From Phenylobacterium sp. (GTDB lineage: Bacteria; Pseudomonadota; Alphaproteobacteria; Caulobacterales; Caulobacteraceae): 64,000 nucleotides of DNA. The notes beneath the pieces are model-generated. The model was not told where the DNA came from. It was given only the letters and a program-made list of their open reading frames with translations, and searched no databases. The stretch spans positions 1-64,000 of the forward strand of contig NZ_JAKRSA010000027.1 in NCBI RefSeq assembly GCF_022402485.1. Direction: 5' to 3'. Shown one piece after another: positions 28,413 through 37,721 of this stretch; the first letter of the stretch is position 1; each line of letters begins with the position of its first letter. Both the position numbers and the translations under genes were made by a program.

Positions 28413-29210
28413 ATGGCTGGCAGATGGAACGAGGAGCAAGGCGACGAGCGTGGTCGCGGGATGGGCAGAGGCCAGGGCCGCCGGTTCCGCGGTCGTGATC
28501 CTGAGCCGCGGACTTTCAACTCTGGCGATGACGGTCGCGGTCCTGTGTTTGGAGAGCGCGAGACCGGCGCTGAGTATGGGGATCAAGCCTTTGTTGGCGC
28601 GCGCCGGCCGCCCATGTCGCAAGATCACGACCATGAGCGCATCTATGGCGAGGGCTATTTCGGCCAGGAAGGCTACGCCATGGGGGAGGGCGCGTTCGGG
28701 GGACCTCCGACACCACAGCGCTCCTCGAGCCGCGAGGCCTATGCCAGAGCCTATGGCGGACGTGAGTCTCGCCTGGATCAGCAGGATGATCGGGGCCTTT
28801 GGGATCGTACCACCGACGAAGTGGCGTCCTGGTTCGGCGACGATGACGCCGAGCGTCGCCGCAGCAGAGACCGTGCGCAAGGTCACCGGGGCCGTGGTCC
28901 CAAGGGCTACGTGCGTCCCGACGACCGGATCAGCGACGATGTGCATCATCATCTGACCGACAACCCCTGGCTCGACGCCTCGGATATCGAGGTGCAGGTG
29001 AAGGACGGCGAGGTGACCCTGAGCGGCACGGTGGACGACCGCCGCGCCAAGCACAGGGCCGAACACTGCGTCGAGGATATCCATGGGGTGAAGCACGTGC
29101 AGAACAATCTGCGGGTCCAGCCCCGGGTCGATCAGCCCTCGGCCACCGGCCAGCCTCCGCGCATGGCGTCCAACTCCACCCTCGCCAAGGTCACCGACGG
29201 CGAGGAATAG
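28413..29210 (+). CDS. BON-domain protein with long hydrophilic N-terminus
   Basis: A 265-residue protein. Residues 1 to about 165 are low-complexity, rich in Arg, Gly, Asp and Glu, and probably disordered. One BON domain follows (about 170-235: DDRISDDVHHHLTDNPWLDASDIEV, then VTLSGTVDDRRAKHRAEHCVEDIHGVKHVQNNLRV), a phospholipid- or surface-binding fold known from OsmY. No signal peptide is visible, so it is likely cytoplasmic, unlike OsmY. ATG 28413 has a GGAGAA site 6 bases upstream. A candidate EcfG promoter lies upstream, which would make it a general stress-response protein. It is not functionally linked to the carboxylase genes around it. Confidence 0.85.
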   Translation: MAGRWNEEQGDERGRGMGRGQGRRFRGRDPEPRTFNSGDDGRGPVFGERETGAEYGDQAFVGARRPPMSQDHDHERIYGEGYFGQEGYAMGEGAFGGPPTPQRSSSREAYARAYGGRESRLDQQDDRGLWDRTTDEVASWFGDDDAERRRSRDRAQGHRGRGPKGYVRPDDRISDDVHHHLTDNPWLDASDIEVQVKDGEVTLSGTVDDRRAKHRAEHCVEDIHGVKHVQNNLRVQPRVDQPSATGQPPRMASNSTLAKVTDGEE

Positions 29211-29253
29211 CCCAAGATTGCGCCCGCCGCCGCCGCCCGCCTAGGCTGGTGGC

Positions 29254-30048
29254 GTGGGAGATGATCTGAAGGACTTCGAACCCTGGCTCGCCCTTTGGAA
29301 CCTCGTTCCGGAGGGCGATGTCACGTCCATGCCCGTGACACGATCCCGCCTGCTCCCGGTGCGCGCAGGGGAACAGCCCGCCATGCTGAAATTGGCCCAC
29401 AGCCCCGACCAGCAGCGCGGCGCAGCCATCATGGCCTGGTGGGGTGGAGCCGGGGCGGCCCCGGTTCTGGCGTTCCAGGGCCAGGCGCTTCTGATGGTCC
29501 GCGCGCCGGGCGGGACACTGCTCCCACTGGTTCAGGCTGGACGGGACGAGGCGGCCACTGCGATTCTCTGCCAAGTGGTCGCCAGGCTGCATGCGCCGCG
29601 AGGCTCAGCCCCTTCGATCGCGCTGCCCCTGGAAAACCTGTTCTCAGCCTTGCTTCAGTCGGCTGACCCGACCCTGGCCCGGGCCCGTGGCGTCGCCTCA
29701 GGCCTGCTGGAGACCCCTCGCGATCTCGTACTGCTGCATGGGGACATCCACCACGGCAACGTGCTGGATTTCGGCCCTGCGGGCTGGCTGGCCATCGATC
29801 CACGGGGGCTGGTGGGGGAGCGCGCCTATGACTACGCAAACATCTTTCCCAATCCAGACTTGGCCTCCATCACCCCCGACCGCGTGGCCAACCGTCTGGC
29901 ACAGATCACGCAGGCGGCTGATCTGGAGCCGGCGCGCCTGAGCGCCTGGGCCCACGCCCACGCCGGACTATCGGCCGCTTGGCACACCCAGGATGGCACT
30001 GACCCGGCTGCGGCCAGGGCCATGCTCGCCATCCTGGAGGCCGGTTAG
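29254..30048 (+). CDS. Aminoglycoside/hydroxyurea phosphotransferase-family kinase
   Basis: A kinase-fold protein (264 residues) of the APH(6)/hydroxyurea phosphotransferase group. The catalytic loop LLHGDIHHGNVL (Asp about residue 167, HxDxxxxN) and the metal-binding IDPRGLVGERAYDYANIF follow the streptomycin 6-kinase pattern. The N-lobe is short (MLKLAH carries the probable ATP-site Lys). The start is GTG 29254. Whether it confers drug resistance or phosphorylates a cell metabolite cannot be told; chromosomal members of this group are mostly uncharacterised. It is convergent with msrB, stops 5 bases apart. Confidence 0.8.
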   Translation: MGDDLKDFEPWLALWNLVPEGDVTSMPVTRSRLLPVRAGEQPAMLKLAHSPDQQRGAAIMAWWGGAGAAPVLAFQGQALLMVRAPGGTLLPLVQAGRDEAATAILCQVVARLHAPRGSAPSIALPLENLFSALLQSADPTLARARGVASGLLETPRDLVLLHGDIHHGNVLDFGPAGWLAIDPRGLVGERAYDYANIFPNPDLASITPDRVANRLAQITQAADLEPARLSAWAHAHAGLSAAWHTQDGTDPAAARAMLAILEAG

Positions 30049-30053
30049 CCCGC

Positions 30054-30536
30054 TCACAGATGGGCGTTGTCGCCCCGGCCTAGGGGATCGCGCAGGGGCT
30101 GGCCGTCGCCGACGAACTCCAACGACACCGAATTGATGCAGTAGCGAAGGCCGGTGGGTGGGGGGCCGTCGGGGAAGACGTGACCCTGGTGGCTGTCGCA
30201 CCGCGCGCAGCGGGTCTCGACCCGGACCATGCCGTAGCTCACATCGCGCACGCCGATGACGTGGGCCTCGTTCATCGGGGCGAAGAAGCTCGGCCAGCCG
30301 GTGCCGCTCTCGAACTTGGTGTGGGCGCGGAACAGGGGCAGGCCACAGAGGCGGCAGCAATAGACCCCGTCCTCCTTGTTATCGAGCAGGCCACCGCAGA
30401 ATGGGGCCTCGGTGCCGTGCCGCAGCAGGACATCGGCTTCTTCCAGGGTGAGGTCAGCCTCCAGGGTCTTGCGTTCCGCAAGGTCGGGGGGCGTCAGATC
30501 AAAAGGTGTCGCGGGGGACTCGGCTGGCTTGCTCAT
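30054..30536 (-). CDS. msrB: Peptide-methionine (R)-S-oxide reductase
   Basis: Repairs methionine-R-sulfoxide in proteins using thioredoxin (160 residues). The catalytic Cys is in [12 protein letters not shown]. The two structural CxxC pairs that bind zinc are in [12 protein letters not shown] and [32 protein letters not shown] is the substrate loop. No signal peptide, so it is cytosolic. ATG 30536 gives [11 protein letters not shown]; the frame extends 17 codons further but without family similarity. It is divergent from the YbjQ gene, 78 bp apart. Confidence 0.95.
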   Translation of the reverse strand: MSKPAESPATPFDLTPPDLAERKTLEADLTLEEADVLLRHGTEAPFCGGLLDNKEDGVYCCRLCGLPLFRAHTKFESGTGWPSFFAPMNEAHVIGVRDVSYGMVRVETRCARCDSHQGHVFPDGPPPTGLRYCINSVSLEFVGDGQPLRDPLGRGDNAHL

Positions 30537-30614
30537 GGCAGCCAATCTAAGGTCGCGCGCGACGGATCGGAAGGACCCCCTGCCCAAGGGGGGCGAAGTC
30601 GGGAGAGTCCAAGC

Positions 30615-30935
30615 ATGATTACCGCCACCACCCCAACCCTCGCCGAGCGGGACATTGCCCAGACCCTGGGCGTCGTCACCGGCGAGGCGATCATCGGTGC
30701 CAACATCTTCCGGGACTTCTTTGCCGGGATCACCAACATCATCGGCGGCCGGGCTGGCGGCTATGAAAAGGCCCTGCGCGAGGCTCGGGACATCGCCCTT
30801 CGAGAGATGTGCGAGGAGGCCCGCAGTCTGGGGGCTGACGCGGTGGTGGGCGTCGATCTCGACTATGAGACCCTGGGCGTTGAGAACGGGATGCTGATGG
30901 TCAGCGCCTCGGGAACGGCTGTGAAGCTGCGTTGA
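30615..30935 (+). CDS. YbjQ/UPF0145 family protein
   Basis: A small protein (106 residues) with the full YbjQ/DUF74 pattern: [60 protein letters not shown] and a final ASGTAVKL. Structures of the family show ring-like pentamers and it is sometimes labelled heavy-metal-binding, but its role is unknown. ATG 30615 is far inside the open frame; upstream codons are antisense to msrB. It runs 11 bp before the carboxylase gene and is probably cotranscribed with it. Confidence 0.88.
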   Translation: MITATTPTLAERDIAQTLGVVTGEAIIGANIFRDFFAGITNIIGGRAGGYEKALREARDIALREMCEEARSLGADAVVGVDLDYETLGVENGMLMVSASGTAVKLR

Positions 30936-30946
30936 GTTTGGTGAGC

Positions 30947-32926
30947 ATGTTTTCCAAGATTCTGATCGCCAACCGCGGCGAAATCGCTGTCCGCATCATC
31001 AAGACCTGCCGCCGGATGGGGATTGCCACGGTGGTGGTCTATTCCGAAGCCGACGCCGATTCCATGGCCGTTGAGATGGCCGATGAGGCGGTGTTCATCG
31101 GGCCAGCGCCGGCGTCGGAAAGCTATCTGGTGGCTGACAAGATTGTCGCCGCCTGCCGGGAGACGGGCGCGCAGGCCGTTCATCCGGGCTTTGGCTTCCT
31201 GTCGGAGAATGCCGGTTTTGCCCGTCGGCTGGCCGAGGAAGGTATCGTCTTCATCGGTCCCAATCCTGAGGCCATCGCGGCCATGGGCGATAAGATCGAG
31301 AGCAAGAAGGCCGCCGGTCGCGCCGGGGTCTCCACGGTGCCGGGCCATGTGGGTGAGATTTCCGATACTGCCCACGCCGTCCAGATCGCCGAGGAGATCG
31401 GCTATCCGGTGATGATCAAGGCCTCGGCCGGGGGCGGGGGCAAGGGCATCCGGGTCGCCTGGAACCGCCGCGACGTGGAGGAGGGCTTCCCCGCCGTACA
31501 GGCGGAGGCGAAGGCGAGCTTTGGCGACGATCGCATCTTCATCGAGAAGTTCATCGAGAGCCCCCGCCACATCGAGATCCAGGTGCTGGGCGACAAGCAC
31601 GGCCATGTGGTCCACCTGTTCGAGCGGGAATGCTCGATCCAGCGGCGCAACCAGAAAGTCATCGAGGAGGCGCCGAGCCCCCTGCTGGACGAGGCCACCC
31701 GCAAGGCCATGGGCGATCAGGCCATCGCCCTGGCCAAGGCCGTCGGCTACGACAGCGCCGGCACTGTCGAGTTCGTGGCCGGCCAGGATCGCAGCTTCTT
31801 TTTCCTGGAGATGAACACCCGTCTGCAGGTGGAACACCCGGTCACGGAACTGATCACCGGGGTGGATCTGGTGGAGCAGATGATCCGCTCTGCCGCCGGC
31901 GAGCCCCTGCCGTTTGCTCAGGACGATCTGAAGATCAACGGTTGGGCCATTGAGAGCCGGATCTATGCGGAGGATCCCTATCGGGGTTTTCTACCCTCCA
32001 TCGGCCGGCTGGTGCGCTACCGCCCGCCGCAGGAGCGGGAGGTCGAGGGCCTGACCGTGCGCAACGACGCCGGGGTCCGCGAGGGCGACGAGATCTCCAT
32101 GTTCTACGACCCGATGATCTCCAAGCTCTCCACCTGGGCCCCGACCCGGCTGGCGGCCATCGACGCCATGGGTGAGGCCCTGGAGACCTTCCACATCGAG
32201 GGCCTGGGGCACAACATCCCCTTCCTGGTGGCGGTGATGGACGAGGACCGCTTCCGGTCGGGCCAACTGTCCACCAGCTACATCAAAGACCAGTACCCTG
32301 AGGGCTTCCAAGGAACCGCCCCTACGGCGCGCCAGACCGACATCCAGATCGCCGCGGCCTGCGCCATGCATCAGGTGCTGAGCGAGCGGGCCTGGCCGGG
32401 GCGGAGACGGAACGACTGGGTGGTCAATCTGGGCGGCGTCGATCATCCAGTGCGCCTGTCCCATGACGGCGGCGCGGTGCGCGTAAAGCTCACCGAGACC
32501 GGCCGCAGCCTGGCGCTCACCGACATCGCCTGGCGGCCGGGCCACCCTGTGTTCTCCGCCACCCTCGATGGGGTCAGGTTCACGGTTCAGGTCCGGCCGG
32601 CGGCGGAGGGCTTCGTCATCCGGCACCGGGCTGCAGAGGCCCGGGTGCTGGTCCTGACGCCGGTCTCAGCCCTGTTGCACAAGCGGCTGCCGCCCAAGAA
32701 GGCCGCCGACACCGCCAAGCTGGTGCTGTCTCCCATGCCGGGCCTTGTGGTCAGCCTCGACGTGGTCGCGGGTCAGGAGGTCAAGGCCGGCGAGGTGGTG
32801 GCGATCATCGAGGCCATGAAGATGCAGAATATCATCCGCGCTGAGCGGGACGGGGTGGTCAAGATGGTTGGCCCCAAGGCCGGAGACTCCGTCGCCGCAG
32901 ATGAGGTGCTGGCCGAGTTTGCCTGA
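30947..32926 (+). CDS. pccA: Acetyl/propionyl-CoA carboxylase alpha subunit (biotin carboxylase + biotin carrier)
   Basis: A 659-residue protein. The biotin carboxylase domain spans about 1-445 ([19 protein letters not shown]-grasp loop [29 protein letters not shown]), followed by a linker BT-type region and a biotinyl domain from about 590. The biotin-accepting Lys is in EAMKMQN. With the beta subunit at 26784 it should carboxylate propionyl-CoA to methylmalonyl-CoA. Overall length and order match PccA rather than stand-alone AccC. ATG 30947 is preceded by GAGC/GGTGAG. A second, separate enzyme of this type (for methylcrotonyl-CoA) is at 44246. Confidence 0.92.
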   Translation: MFSKILIANRGEIAVRIIKTCRRMGIATVVVYSEADADSMAVEMADEAVFIGPAPASESYLVADKIVAACRETGAQAVHPGFGFLSENAGFARRLAEEGIVFIGPNPEAIAAMGDKIESKKAAGRAGVSTVPGHVGEISDTAHAVQIAEEIGYPVMIKASAGGGGKGIRVAWNRRDVEEGFPAVQAEAKASFGDDRIFIEKFIESPRHIEIQVLGDKHGHVVHLFERECSIQRRNQKVIEEAPSPLLDEATRKAMGDQAIALAKAVGYDSAGTVEFVAGQDRSFFFLEMNTRLQVEHPVTELITGVDLVEQMIRSAAGEPLPFAQDDLKINGWAIESRIYAEDPYRGFLPSIGRLVRYRPPQEREVEGLTVRNDAGVREGDEISMFYDPMISKLSTWAPTRLAAIDAMGEALETFHIEGLGHNIPFLVAVMDEDRFRSGQLSTSYIKDQYPEGFQGTAPTARQTDIQIAAACAMHQVLSERAWPGRRRNDWVVNLGGVDHPVRLSHDGGAVRVKLTETGRSLALTDIAWRPGHPVFSATLDGVRFTVQVRPAAEGFVIRHRAAEARVLVLTPVSALLHKRLPPKKAADTAKLVLSPMPGLVVSLDVVAGQEVKAGEVVAIIEAMKMQNIIRAERDGVVKMVGPKAGDSVAADEVLAEFA

Positions 32927-32949
32927 GCCTGGTCTCTAGCTTGGCCGTC

Positions 32950-32974
32950 GGAACAGAGGCTGGGGTGGTGGGTT
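32950..32974 (+). promoter_or_regulatory. Candidate EcfG (general stress) promoter of the PRC-barrel gene
   Basis: GGAAC at 32950-32954, a 16-base spacer and GGTT at 32971-32974, the same geometry as the site before the BON gene. It starts 24 bases after the pccA stop and ends about 35 bases before the next ATG. Confidence 0.5.
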
Positions 32975-33009
32975 CTTCTGGAGAGACCCACCCCAAACAG
33001 GAGCCTCCC

Positions 33010-33372
33010 ATGGGCCATGATCCCGCCGACCGTACCGACATGCGTCTGATCGCCGCCGACAAGGTGGAAGGCGTCAGCGTCTATAATCCCCAGGGCGACA
33101 AGCTGGGCACTGTGGAGAACATCTTCATCGACAAGCGCTCGGGCCAGGCCGAGTTCGCCACCATGGCCTTTGGTGGCCTGCTGGGTATGGGGGAGAACCA
33201 CTATCCTCTGCCCTGGTCCCTGCTGACCTACGACACCGACCAGGATGGATTTGTCGTGGCCCTGGACAAGGAAACCCTCGAAGGCGCGCCGGGCTTCAAC
33301 AAATCCCGCTTCAGTGAAGCTGATTACAGCTGGCGTGACGAGGTTGCCGGCTACTTCGGCGCAGCGCACTAG
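33010..33372 (+). CDS. PRC-barrel domain protein
   Basis: A 120-residue cytosolic protein made mostly of one PRC-barrel (about residues 10-90: RLIAADKVEGVSVYNPQGDKLGTVENIFIDKRSG, then YPLPWSLLTYD). PRC-barrels occur in photosynthetic reaction-centre H subunit, RimM and many stress proteins. AGGAG lies 7 bases before the ATG. A candidate EcfG promoter upstream suggests membership of the general stress regulon. It is convergent with lipB, stops only 4 bases apart. Confidence 0.88.
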   Translation: MGHDPADRTDMRLIAADKVEGVSVYNPQGDKLGTVENIFIDKRSGQAEFATMAFGGLLGMGENHYPLPWSLLTYDTDQDGFVVALDKETLEGAPGFNKSRFSEADYSWRDEVAGYFGAAH

Positions 33373-33376
33373 CAGG

Positions 33377-34108
33377 CTAGGGCAGGCGCGGGGGCGCAGC
33401 CTCCACCGTGGCCCCAAACCAGGTCTCGAAGCCGGCGCGCAAGGCCGCGTCGGCTTCGTCCAGGGTGACGGGCAGGCCAAGATCCACCAGGCTTGTCACC
33501 CCGTGCTCGGTGACCCCGCAGGGCACGATGCCGGCAAAGTGGCTGAGATCGGGCTCGACGTTCAGGGCGATCCCGTGGAACGACACCCAACGTCGCAATT
33601 TGACGCCGATGGCGGCGATCTTGTCTTCCTGGGGTGAAAATCCCGGGGTGCGTCGCTCCACCCAGACCCCCACCCGTCCTTGACGAACGGCCCCCTCCAC
33701 ATTGAACCGGGCCAGGGCCTCGATCACCCAACCTTCCAGCGCTGCGACGAAGGCGCGCACGTCACGCCGTCGGGCGGTAAGGTCGAGCATCACATAGGCC
33801 ACCCGCTGACCTGGCCCGTGATAGGTGAACTGACCCCCGCGCCCGCTTTGAAACACGGGGAACCGTTCCGGCTGCAGGAGGTCTTCGGGCCGCGCTGAAA
33901 CCCCGGCTGTATAAAGGGGTGGGTGTTCCAGCAACCAGATCAGCTCACTGGCCCGCCCCTCGGCGATGGCGGCCGCGCGGGCCTCCATGATCCCCACAGC
34001 CACCTCATAATCCACAAGACCCCGCGACACAGCCCATTCGACGGGCGCGCCATCGGGGCGATGAAAATATGTCCCGGAGGACTCTGGGTTTAACGCGCGG
34101 TCAAGCAT
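33377..34108 (-). CDS. lipB: Lipoyl(octanoyl) transferase
   Basis: Transfers octanoate from acyl carrier protein to lipoyl domains, the first step of lipoate synthesis (243 residues). [12 protein letters not shown] is the substrate-binding motif; the catalytic Lys is in [22 protein letters not shown] and the catalytic Cys in [14 protein letters not shown]. It begins at ATG 34108; the open frame upstream overlaps the divergent FliN-like gene and the tRNA and is not coding. The separate lipA is not in the window. Confidence 0.96.
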   Translation of the reverse strand: MLDRALNPESSGTYFHRPDGAPVEWAVSRGLVDYEVAVGIMEARAAAIAEGRASELIWLLEHPPLYTAGVSARPEDLLQPERFPVFQSGRGGQFTYHGPGQRVAYVMLDLTARRRDVRAFVAALEGWVIEALARFNVEGAVRQGRVGVWVERRTPGFSPQEDKIAAIGVKLRRWVSFHGIALNVEPDLSHFAGIVPCGVTEHGVTSLVDLGLPVTLDEADAALRAGFETWFGATVEAAPPRLP

Positions 34109-34159
34109 GGCAGGGTCAAAGTGGGGCCTAGGGCTGATCGCTGCAAAGTCGCAGACGAG

Positions 34160-34435
34160 GTGGCGCTCAGGGGTGTGGGTTTGTCCAGTCAAGTTCAGGC
34201 GGTCAATGTTGAGATCTCGGTCGTCCTCGGCCGCGCCTCCCTGCCCATGCAGCAGTTGCTGCGCATGGGCCGCGGGGCGGTGATTCCCCTCGACGCCACA
34301 GTCAACGAAGAGGTCTGGATTCTGGCCAACAATCATCCGGTCGCCCGGGGGGAAATCCAGATCAGCGACGATAAGATCGCAATCGCCGTCACCCGCGGAG
34401 CCAATGTGTTCGACTACATGGCCGGCGGAAGCTAA
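34160..34435 (+). CDS. FliN/SpoA-domain flagellar motor switch-like protein
   Basis: A small single-domain protein (91 residues from this start) matching the SpoA (FliN/FliM C-terminal) fold: [44 protein letters not shown], then [18 protein letters not shown]. FliN forms the lower C-ring with FliM and FliG and binds CheY. The start is uncertain: GTG 34160, GTG 34175 and TTG 34181 (AGGGG 8 bases upstream) are all possible. It is divergent from lipB and not near other flagellar genes in this window, so it may be an orphan FliN or a dispersed true fliN. Confidence 0.78.
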   Translation: MALRGVGLSSQVQAVNVEISVVLGRASLPMQQLLRMGRGAVIPLDATVNEEVWILANNHPVARGEIQISDDKIAIAVTRGANVFDYMAGGS

Positions 34436-34496
34436 GCGCGCAAAACTCTCCTTCACAAAGCAGCGGTGGTTTGCTACGCCCCGCGGCTCACCACGA

Positions 34497-34581
34497 GCGG
34501 TCGTGGCGGAATTGGTAGACGCGCAGCGTTGAGGTCGCTGTGGGGCAACCCGTGGAAGTTCGAGTCTTCTCGACCGCACCA
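34497..34581 (+). tRNA. tRNA-Leu (anticodon GAG)
   Basis: An 85-nt gene including an encoded CCA. The acceptor stem GCGGTCG (34497-34503) pairs perfectly with CGACCGC (34571-34577), followed by A and CCA. The D-loop GGCGGAATTGGTAGACGCG has the leucine-type pattern. The anticodon stem is CAGCG/CGCTG and the loop TTGAGGT places GAG at 34531-34533, reading CUC and CUU. A variable arm (GGGGCAACCC) gives the class II structure expected for Leu. Confidence 0.96.
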
Positions 34582-34638
34582 GTGAACCAGGAACAGCAGA
34601 CGCGATAGGTTTCGTTACGCAGGGCAGGGGAGGGCGCG

Positions 34639-36060
34639 ATGAGCCGTGAACAGGCCGACCCTGCCGCTGATATCGATCCTGACCGCGATGAGGACCTGGA
34701 AGACCTCGCCCTTGGCGAGGACTATGCGCTTAATCCGCAGTTCGTCTCCATGGTCGTGGATGCGGCTGACCGGGGCGACTCCGATCGCCTGCGCGACCTG
34801 CTTAGCGCCCTGCATCCGGCCGATGTCGCTGATCTGATCGGCTTTCTGGCCCCGGCGGATCGGCAGGAGATCCTTCCGCATCTGGATCCCGAGGCCCTGG
34901 CGGAAATCCTCTCGGAGCTGGACTACGAGATCCGGGAAGAAATTCTTGAAGCTGTGGCCCCCGATACCCTGGCCAGGGCGCTCAGTGAGCTGGATTCCGA
35001 TGACGCGGCCGATGTGGTGGAGGACCTTGAGCCCGAGAAGCGGGCCGAGGTTCTTGCCGCTTTGCCCGAAGGCGAACGCGCCGCCATCGAGAGCGCGCTC
35101 TCCTATGGGGAGGAGACCGCCGGTCGCCTGATGCAGCGCGAGGTCGTGGCCGCGCCGCAGTTCTGGACGGTGGGCCAGGCTATCGACCACTTCCGTCAGG
35201 AAGCCGATGACCTCCCTGAGCTGTTCTTCGATATCTATGTGGTCGACCCCGCCTTTCGGCCTGTCGGCGCGGTGCCCACCAGCACCCTGCTGCGGGCCAA
35301 GCGCGATGTGCCGCTGGCCCAGATCATGGAGCCCCTCTCTGAAATCCCCGTGGATATGGACCAGGAAGAGGTGGCCTATATCTTCGACAAGTACCACCTG
35401 ATCTCGGCCCCGGTGGTCGAGCCGGGGGGGCGTCTGGTGGGTCAGATCACCGTCGATGACATTGTCGGGGTCATCCATGAAGAGAGCCGCGAGGACATTC
35501 TTGCCCTGGCTGGCGTCTCCGACAGCGGTCGGCATGGGGGCATCTGGGACATGGTCGCTTCGCGCCTGCCATGGTTGCTGCTCAACACATTGACCGCCGC
35601 CCTGGCTGTCAGCGTCATTCAGGCCTTTGAGGCCCAGATCGCCCAGGTGGTAACCCTGGCTGTCCTGATGCCCATTGTGGCCTCCTTAGGGGGGAATGGG
35701 GCGACCCAGAGTCTGACCGTGGCCGTGCGCGCCCTCGCCAGTCGTGAACTCTCGGCGGTCAACGCCGTTCGGACAGTAAGCCGTGAAATGGTTGTGGGCC
35801 TGGTCAATGGCGTGGTTCTGGCCGCTGTCACGGGATTGGCCATCTACCTGCTGTTTGGGGACCTGAGGCTCACCATCGCCTTTGCCGCCGCCCTGGTGAT
35901 CAACATGTTCGTCGCCGCCGTGGCTGGTGCGCTCGTACCCCTGGCGCTGGAGCGCATGGGCCGCGATCCGGCGGTGTCGTCTGCTGTCTTTGTGACCTTC
36001 GTCACCGACTTCACAGGTTTTTTCGCCTTCCTGGGGATTGCCGCGCTGATCCTGTTGTAA
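34639..36060 (+). CDS. mgtE: Magnesium transporter MgtE
   Basis: A Mg2+ channel of the inner membrane (473 residues). The N-terminal superhelical Mg-sensing domain spans about 35-155 ([22 protein letters not shown] and related repeats), tandem CBS domains about 155-280 (including [20 protein letters not shown]), and five hydrophobic helices follow. The pore motif region [25 protein letters not shown] is intact. The gene begins 57 bp after tRNA-Leu. Mg sensing is expected to be post-translational, through the cytosolic domain; no riboswitch was seen in the short leader. Confidence 0.95.
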   Translation: MSREQADPAADIDPDRDEDLEDLALGEDYALNPQFVSMVVDAADRGDSDRLRDLLSALHPADVADLIGFLAPADRQEILPHLDPEALAEILSELDYEIREEILEAVAPDTLARALSELDSDDAADVVEDLEPEKRAEVLAALPEGERAAIESALSYGEETAGRLMQREVVAAPQFWTVGQAIDHFRQEADDLPELFFDIYVVDPAFRPVGAVPTSTLLRAKRDVPLAQIMEPLSEIPVDMDQEEVAYIFDKYHLISAPVVEPGGRLVGQITVDDIVGVIHEESREDILALAGVSDSGRHGGIWDMVASRLPWLLLNTLTAALAVSVIQAFEAQIAQVVTLAVLMPIVASLGGNGATQSLTVAVRALASRELSAVNAVRTVSREMVVGLVNGVVLAAVTGLAIYLLFGDLRLTIAFAAALVINMFVAAVAGALVPLALERMGRDPAVSSAVFVTFVTDFTGFFAFLGIAALILL

Positions 36061-36127
36061 GCGGCCCTTATCTTGCGGAGTGAGGCTCGGACCCCGTGTT
36101 CTTGTCTCAACATGGATCAGGACGGCC

Positions 36128-37603
36128 ATGAAACCGCGTCACCGGATATCCCGCGCAGCGATCGAACTGATCAAGCGCTTCGAAGGCTACCGGGCTAAGG
36201 CCGCAAAGCTGGCGGACGGTCGCTGGACCATCGGGTACGGCCACACCCAGACAGCCCGAGAGGGTGCGGAGGTCTCTGAACAGGACGCCGAAGCGCTGCT
36301 GCTCTACGACCTGATCGCGGTCGCATACCTGGTCAACGAGATCACTTACGCCCCCCTGACCCAGAACCAGTTCGACGCGCTCTGCTGCTTTGCCTTCAAC
36401 ATTGGCCTGGACAACTTCCGGCGTTCCTCGGTGCTGCGCCGGATCAATGAGGGCCAGCTGCTTCAGGCGGCCTGCGCCATGGAGCTTTGGCGCAAGGCTG
36501 ACTTCGAGGGCGAGCGCATCGTCATCGATGCCCTGGTCCGTCGCCGCGCCGCTGAGAAGACCCTGTTCCTGACCCCCATGGATGGCTGGGTGCCAGCCCC
36601 ATCGCCCATTCTGCGCCCCAATATCGACGCGGACATCGCTGGCGTTGTGCCCCGCGAGACACCGCTTGCCCTACGTGCGGCGCTGGATGGCGTAGACGCG
36701 GTGGCCGAACGTGATCCGGCTGCGACACCGCTCAAGCCCGTGCCCCCTGAAGAGGAGGCTGCGGTCCCCAGTCCTGCCCAGGCTGCGGCTGCGGCTGTGA
36801 GCTATCGCCTAGCCTCGATCTTCCGTGATGAGCCCGCCAACATCGAAGCTGAATCTGACGCTACGATTGAGGCTGACGCCGACGTCGGCGCTCAGCCGGA
36901 GAGCGAGGCCGACGGCCAGATCGAGAATGAGGCCGTCCTGACAACGGTCACGGCTATTGCCTCACCGATGGCAGTCGAGTCGGCGATCTCAAGCTCGGAT
37001 GACCTGCCGGCGTCGACGACGTCTGCCGAGATGACGCCTCCGTCTCAGGCTGTGGTCGCCCCCGAGCTGCCGCGGACCATGATGTCGCCGGTCTGGGGCG
37101 GCACAGTGGGGCTGATTGGCGGTGGCGCCGAGCGGGCCTTTGTCCTGACGCCTCCCGATGAGGCCTTCGATATCCCGCCTGTGGCCTCAACCTTGGAGCT
37201 GCCCGCCGTTTCGGCCCCGATCCAGGCGGCCAACGATCCGCTGGAAGCCCCCGTGGCCCCACCGGAGGCTCAGCCCGTTGTGGACGCCCCGCCGCGGATC
37301 CTGATCGACGACACCCTGGAGGAGCCCTCCAGCTTCACGTTCGAACCCGACCAGCCGCGGGTAAATCGGGGGGATCTGAGTGCGCTTTTGACCTTGGCCG
37401 GCGCGGGTCTGGCGTTGTTTGCAGGCGGTCTGTTCTGGGCGTTCAATGCCCGTGTCGCCGAGGGCGGCCTGCTCAGCCCTCTCACGGTCGGGTGGATCGC
37501 CGGCATCGCTGGGGTCGGCTTCTTCGGGGTTGCCGCCTATCTGGTTCTCCAGCGCCTGGGGGGCGAAGACGATCCCGATGACCTGGACGACCCGCGGAAC
37601 TGA
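36128..37603 (+). CDS. Membrane-anchored lysozyme-fold (GH24) protein
   Basis: A 491-residue chimera. Residues about 8-155 are a phage-type lysozyme domain (IELIKRFEGYRAKAAKLADG, RWTIGYGHTQTAREGAEVS, NQFDALCCFAFNIGL). A long Ala/Pro/Glu/Asp-rich, probably disordered linker follows (about 160-415), then two hydrophobic helices (about 418-438 and 448-472) and an acidic tail. In classical endolysins Glu is followed 9 residues later by Asp and 15 later by Thr; here Glu and Thr keep their spacing, but the Asp position reads Leu and the nearest Asp is two residues on. No signal peptide and no phage neighbours. A host-adopted peptidoglycan-binding or -cleaving protein is likely. Start ATG 36128 (MKPRHRIS). 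Confidence 0.82.
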   Translation: MKPRHRISRAAIELIKRFEGYRAKAAKLADGRWTIGYGHTQTAREGAEVSEQDAEALLLYDLIAVAYLVNEITYAPLTQNQFDALCCFAFNIGLDNFRRSSVLRRINEGQLLQAACAMELWRKADFEGERIVIDALVRRRAAEKTLFLTPMDGWVPAPSPILRPNIDADIAGVVPRETPLALRAALDGVDAVAERDPAATPLKPVPPEEEAAVPSPAQAAAAAVSYRLASIFRDEPANIEAESDATIEADADVGAQPESEADGQIENEAVLTTVTAIASPMAVESAISSSDDLPASTTSAEMTPPSQAVVAPELPRTMMSPVWGGTVGLIGGGAERAFVLTPPDEAFDIPPVASTLELPAVSAPIQAANDPLEAPVAPPEAQPVVDAPPRILIDDTLEEPSSFTFEPDQPRVNRGDLSALLTLAGAGLALFAGGLFWAFNARVAEGGLLSPLTVGWIAGIAGVGFFGVAAYLVLQRLGGEDDPDDLDDPRN

Positions 37604-37622
37604 TGGCCCGCGGAACTGATGG
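37591..37622 (+). repeat. Tandem 16-bp duplication across a stop codon
   Basis: The 16-base unit CCCGCGGAACTGATGG occurs twice in direct tandem (37591-37606 and 37607-37622). The first copy contains the last codons and the TGA of the lysozyme-fold gene. The second repeats that end outside the frame. It looks like a recent slippage event without effect on the protein. Confidence 0.85.
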
Positions 37623-37721
37623 CAGGGCGCATCCTCCAAGGGTCGGGCCAGACAGCCTAGCTTGAGATCTGGCACGATTGGCCCCTCGCGGGGTCAGGCG
37701 ACCCGTGATAGCCGTTCCTGT

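Noticed and set aside
36128-36700. A prophage remnant, suggested by the lysozyme domain
   Set aside because: No holin, tail, integrase or attachment repeats nearby; the neighbours are mgtE and ivd and the protein has membrane helices unlike phage endolysins.
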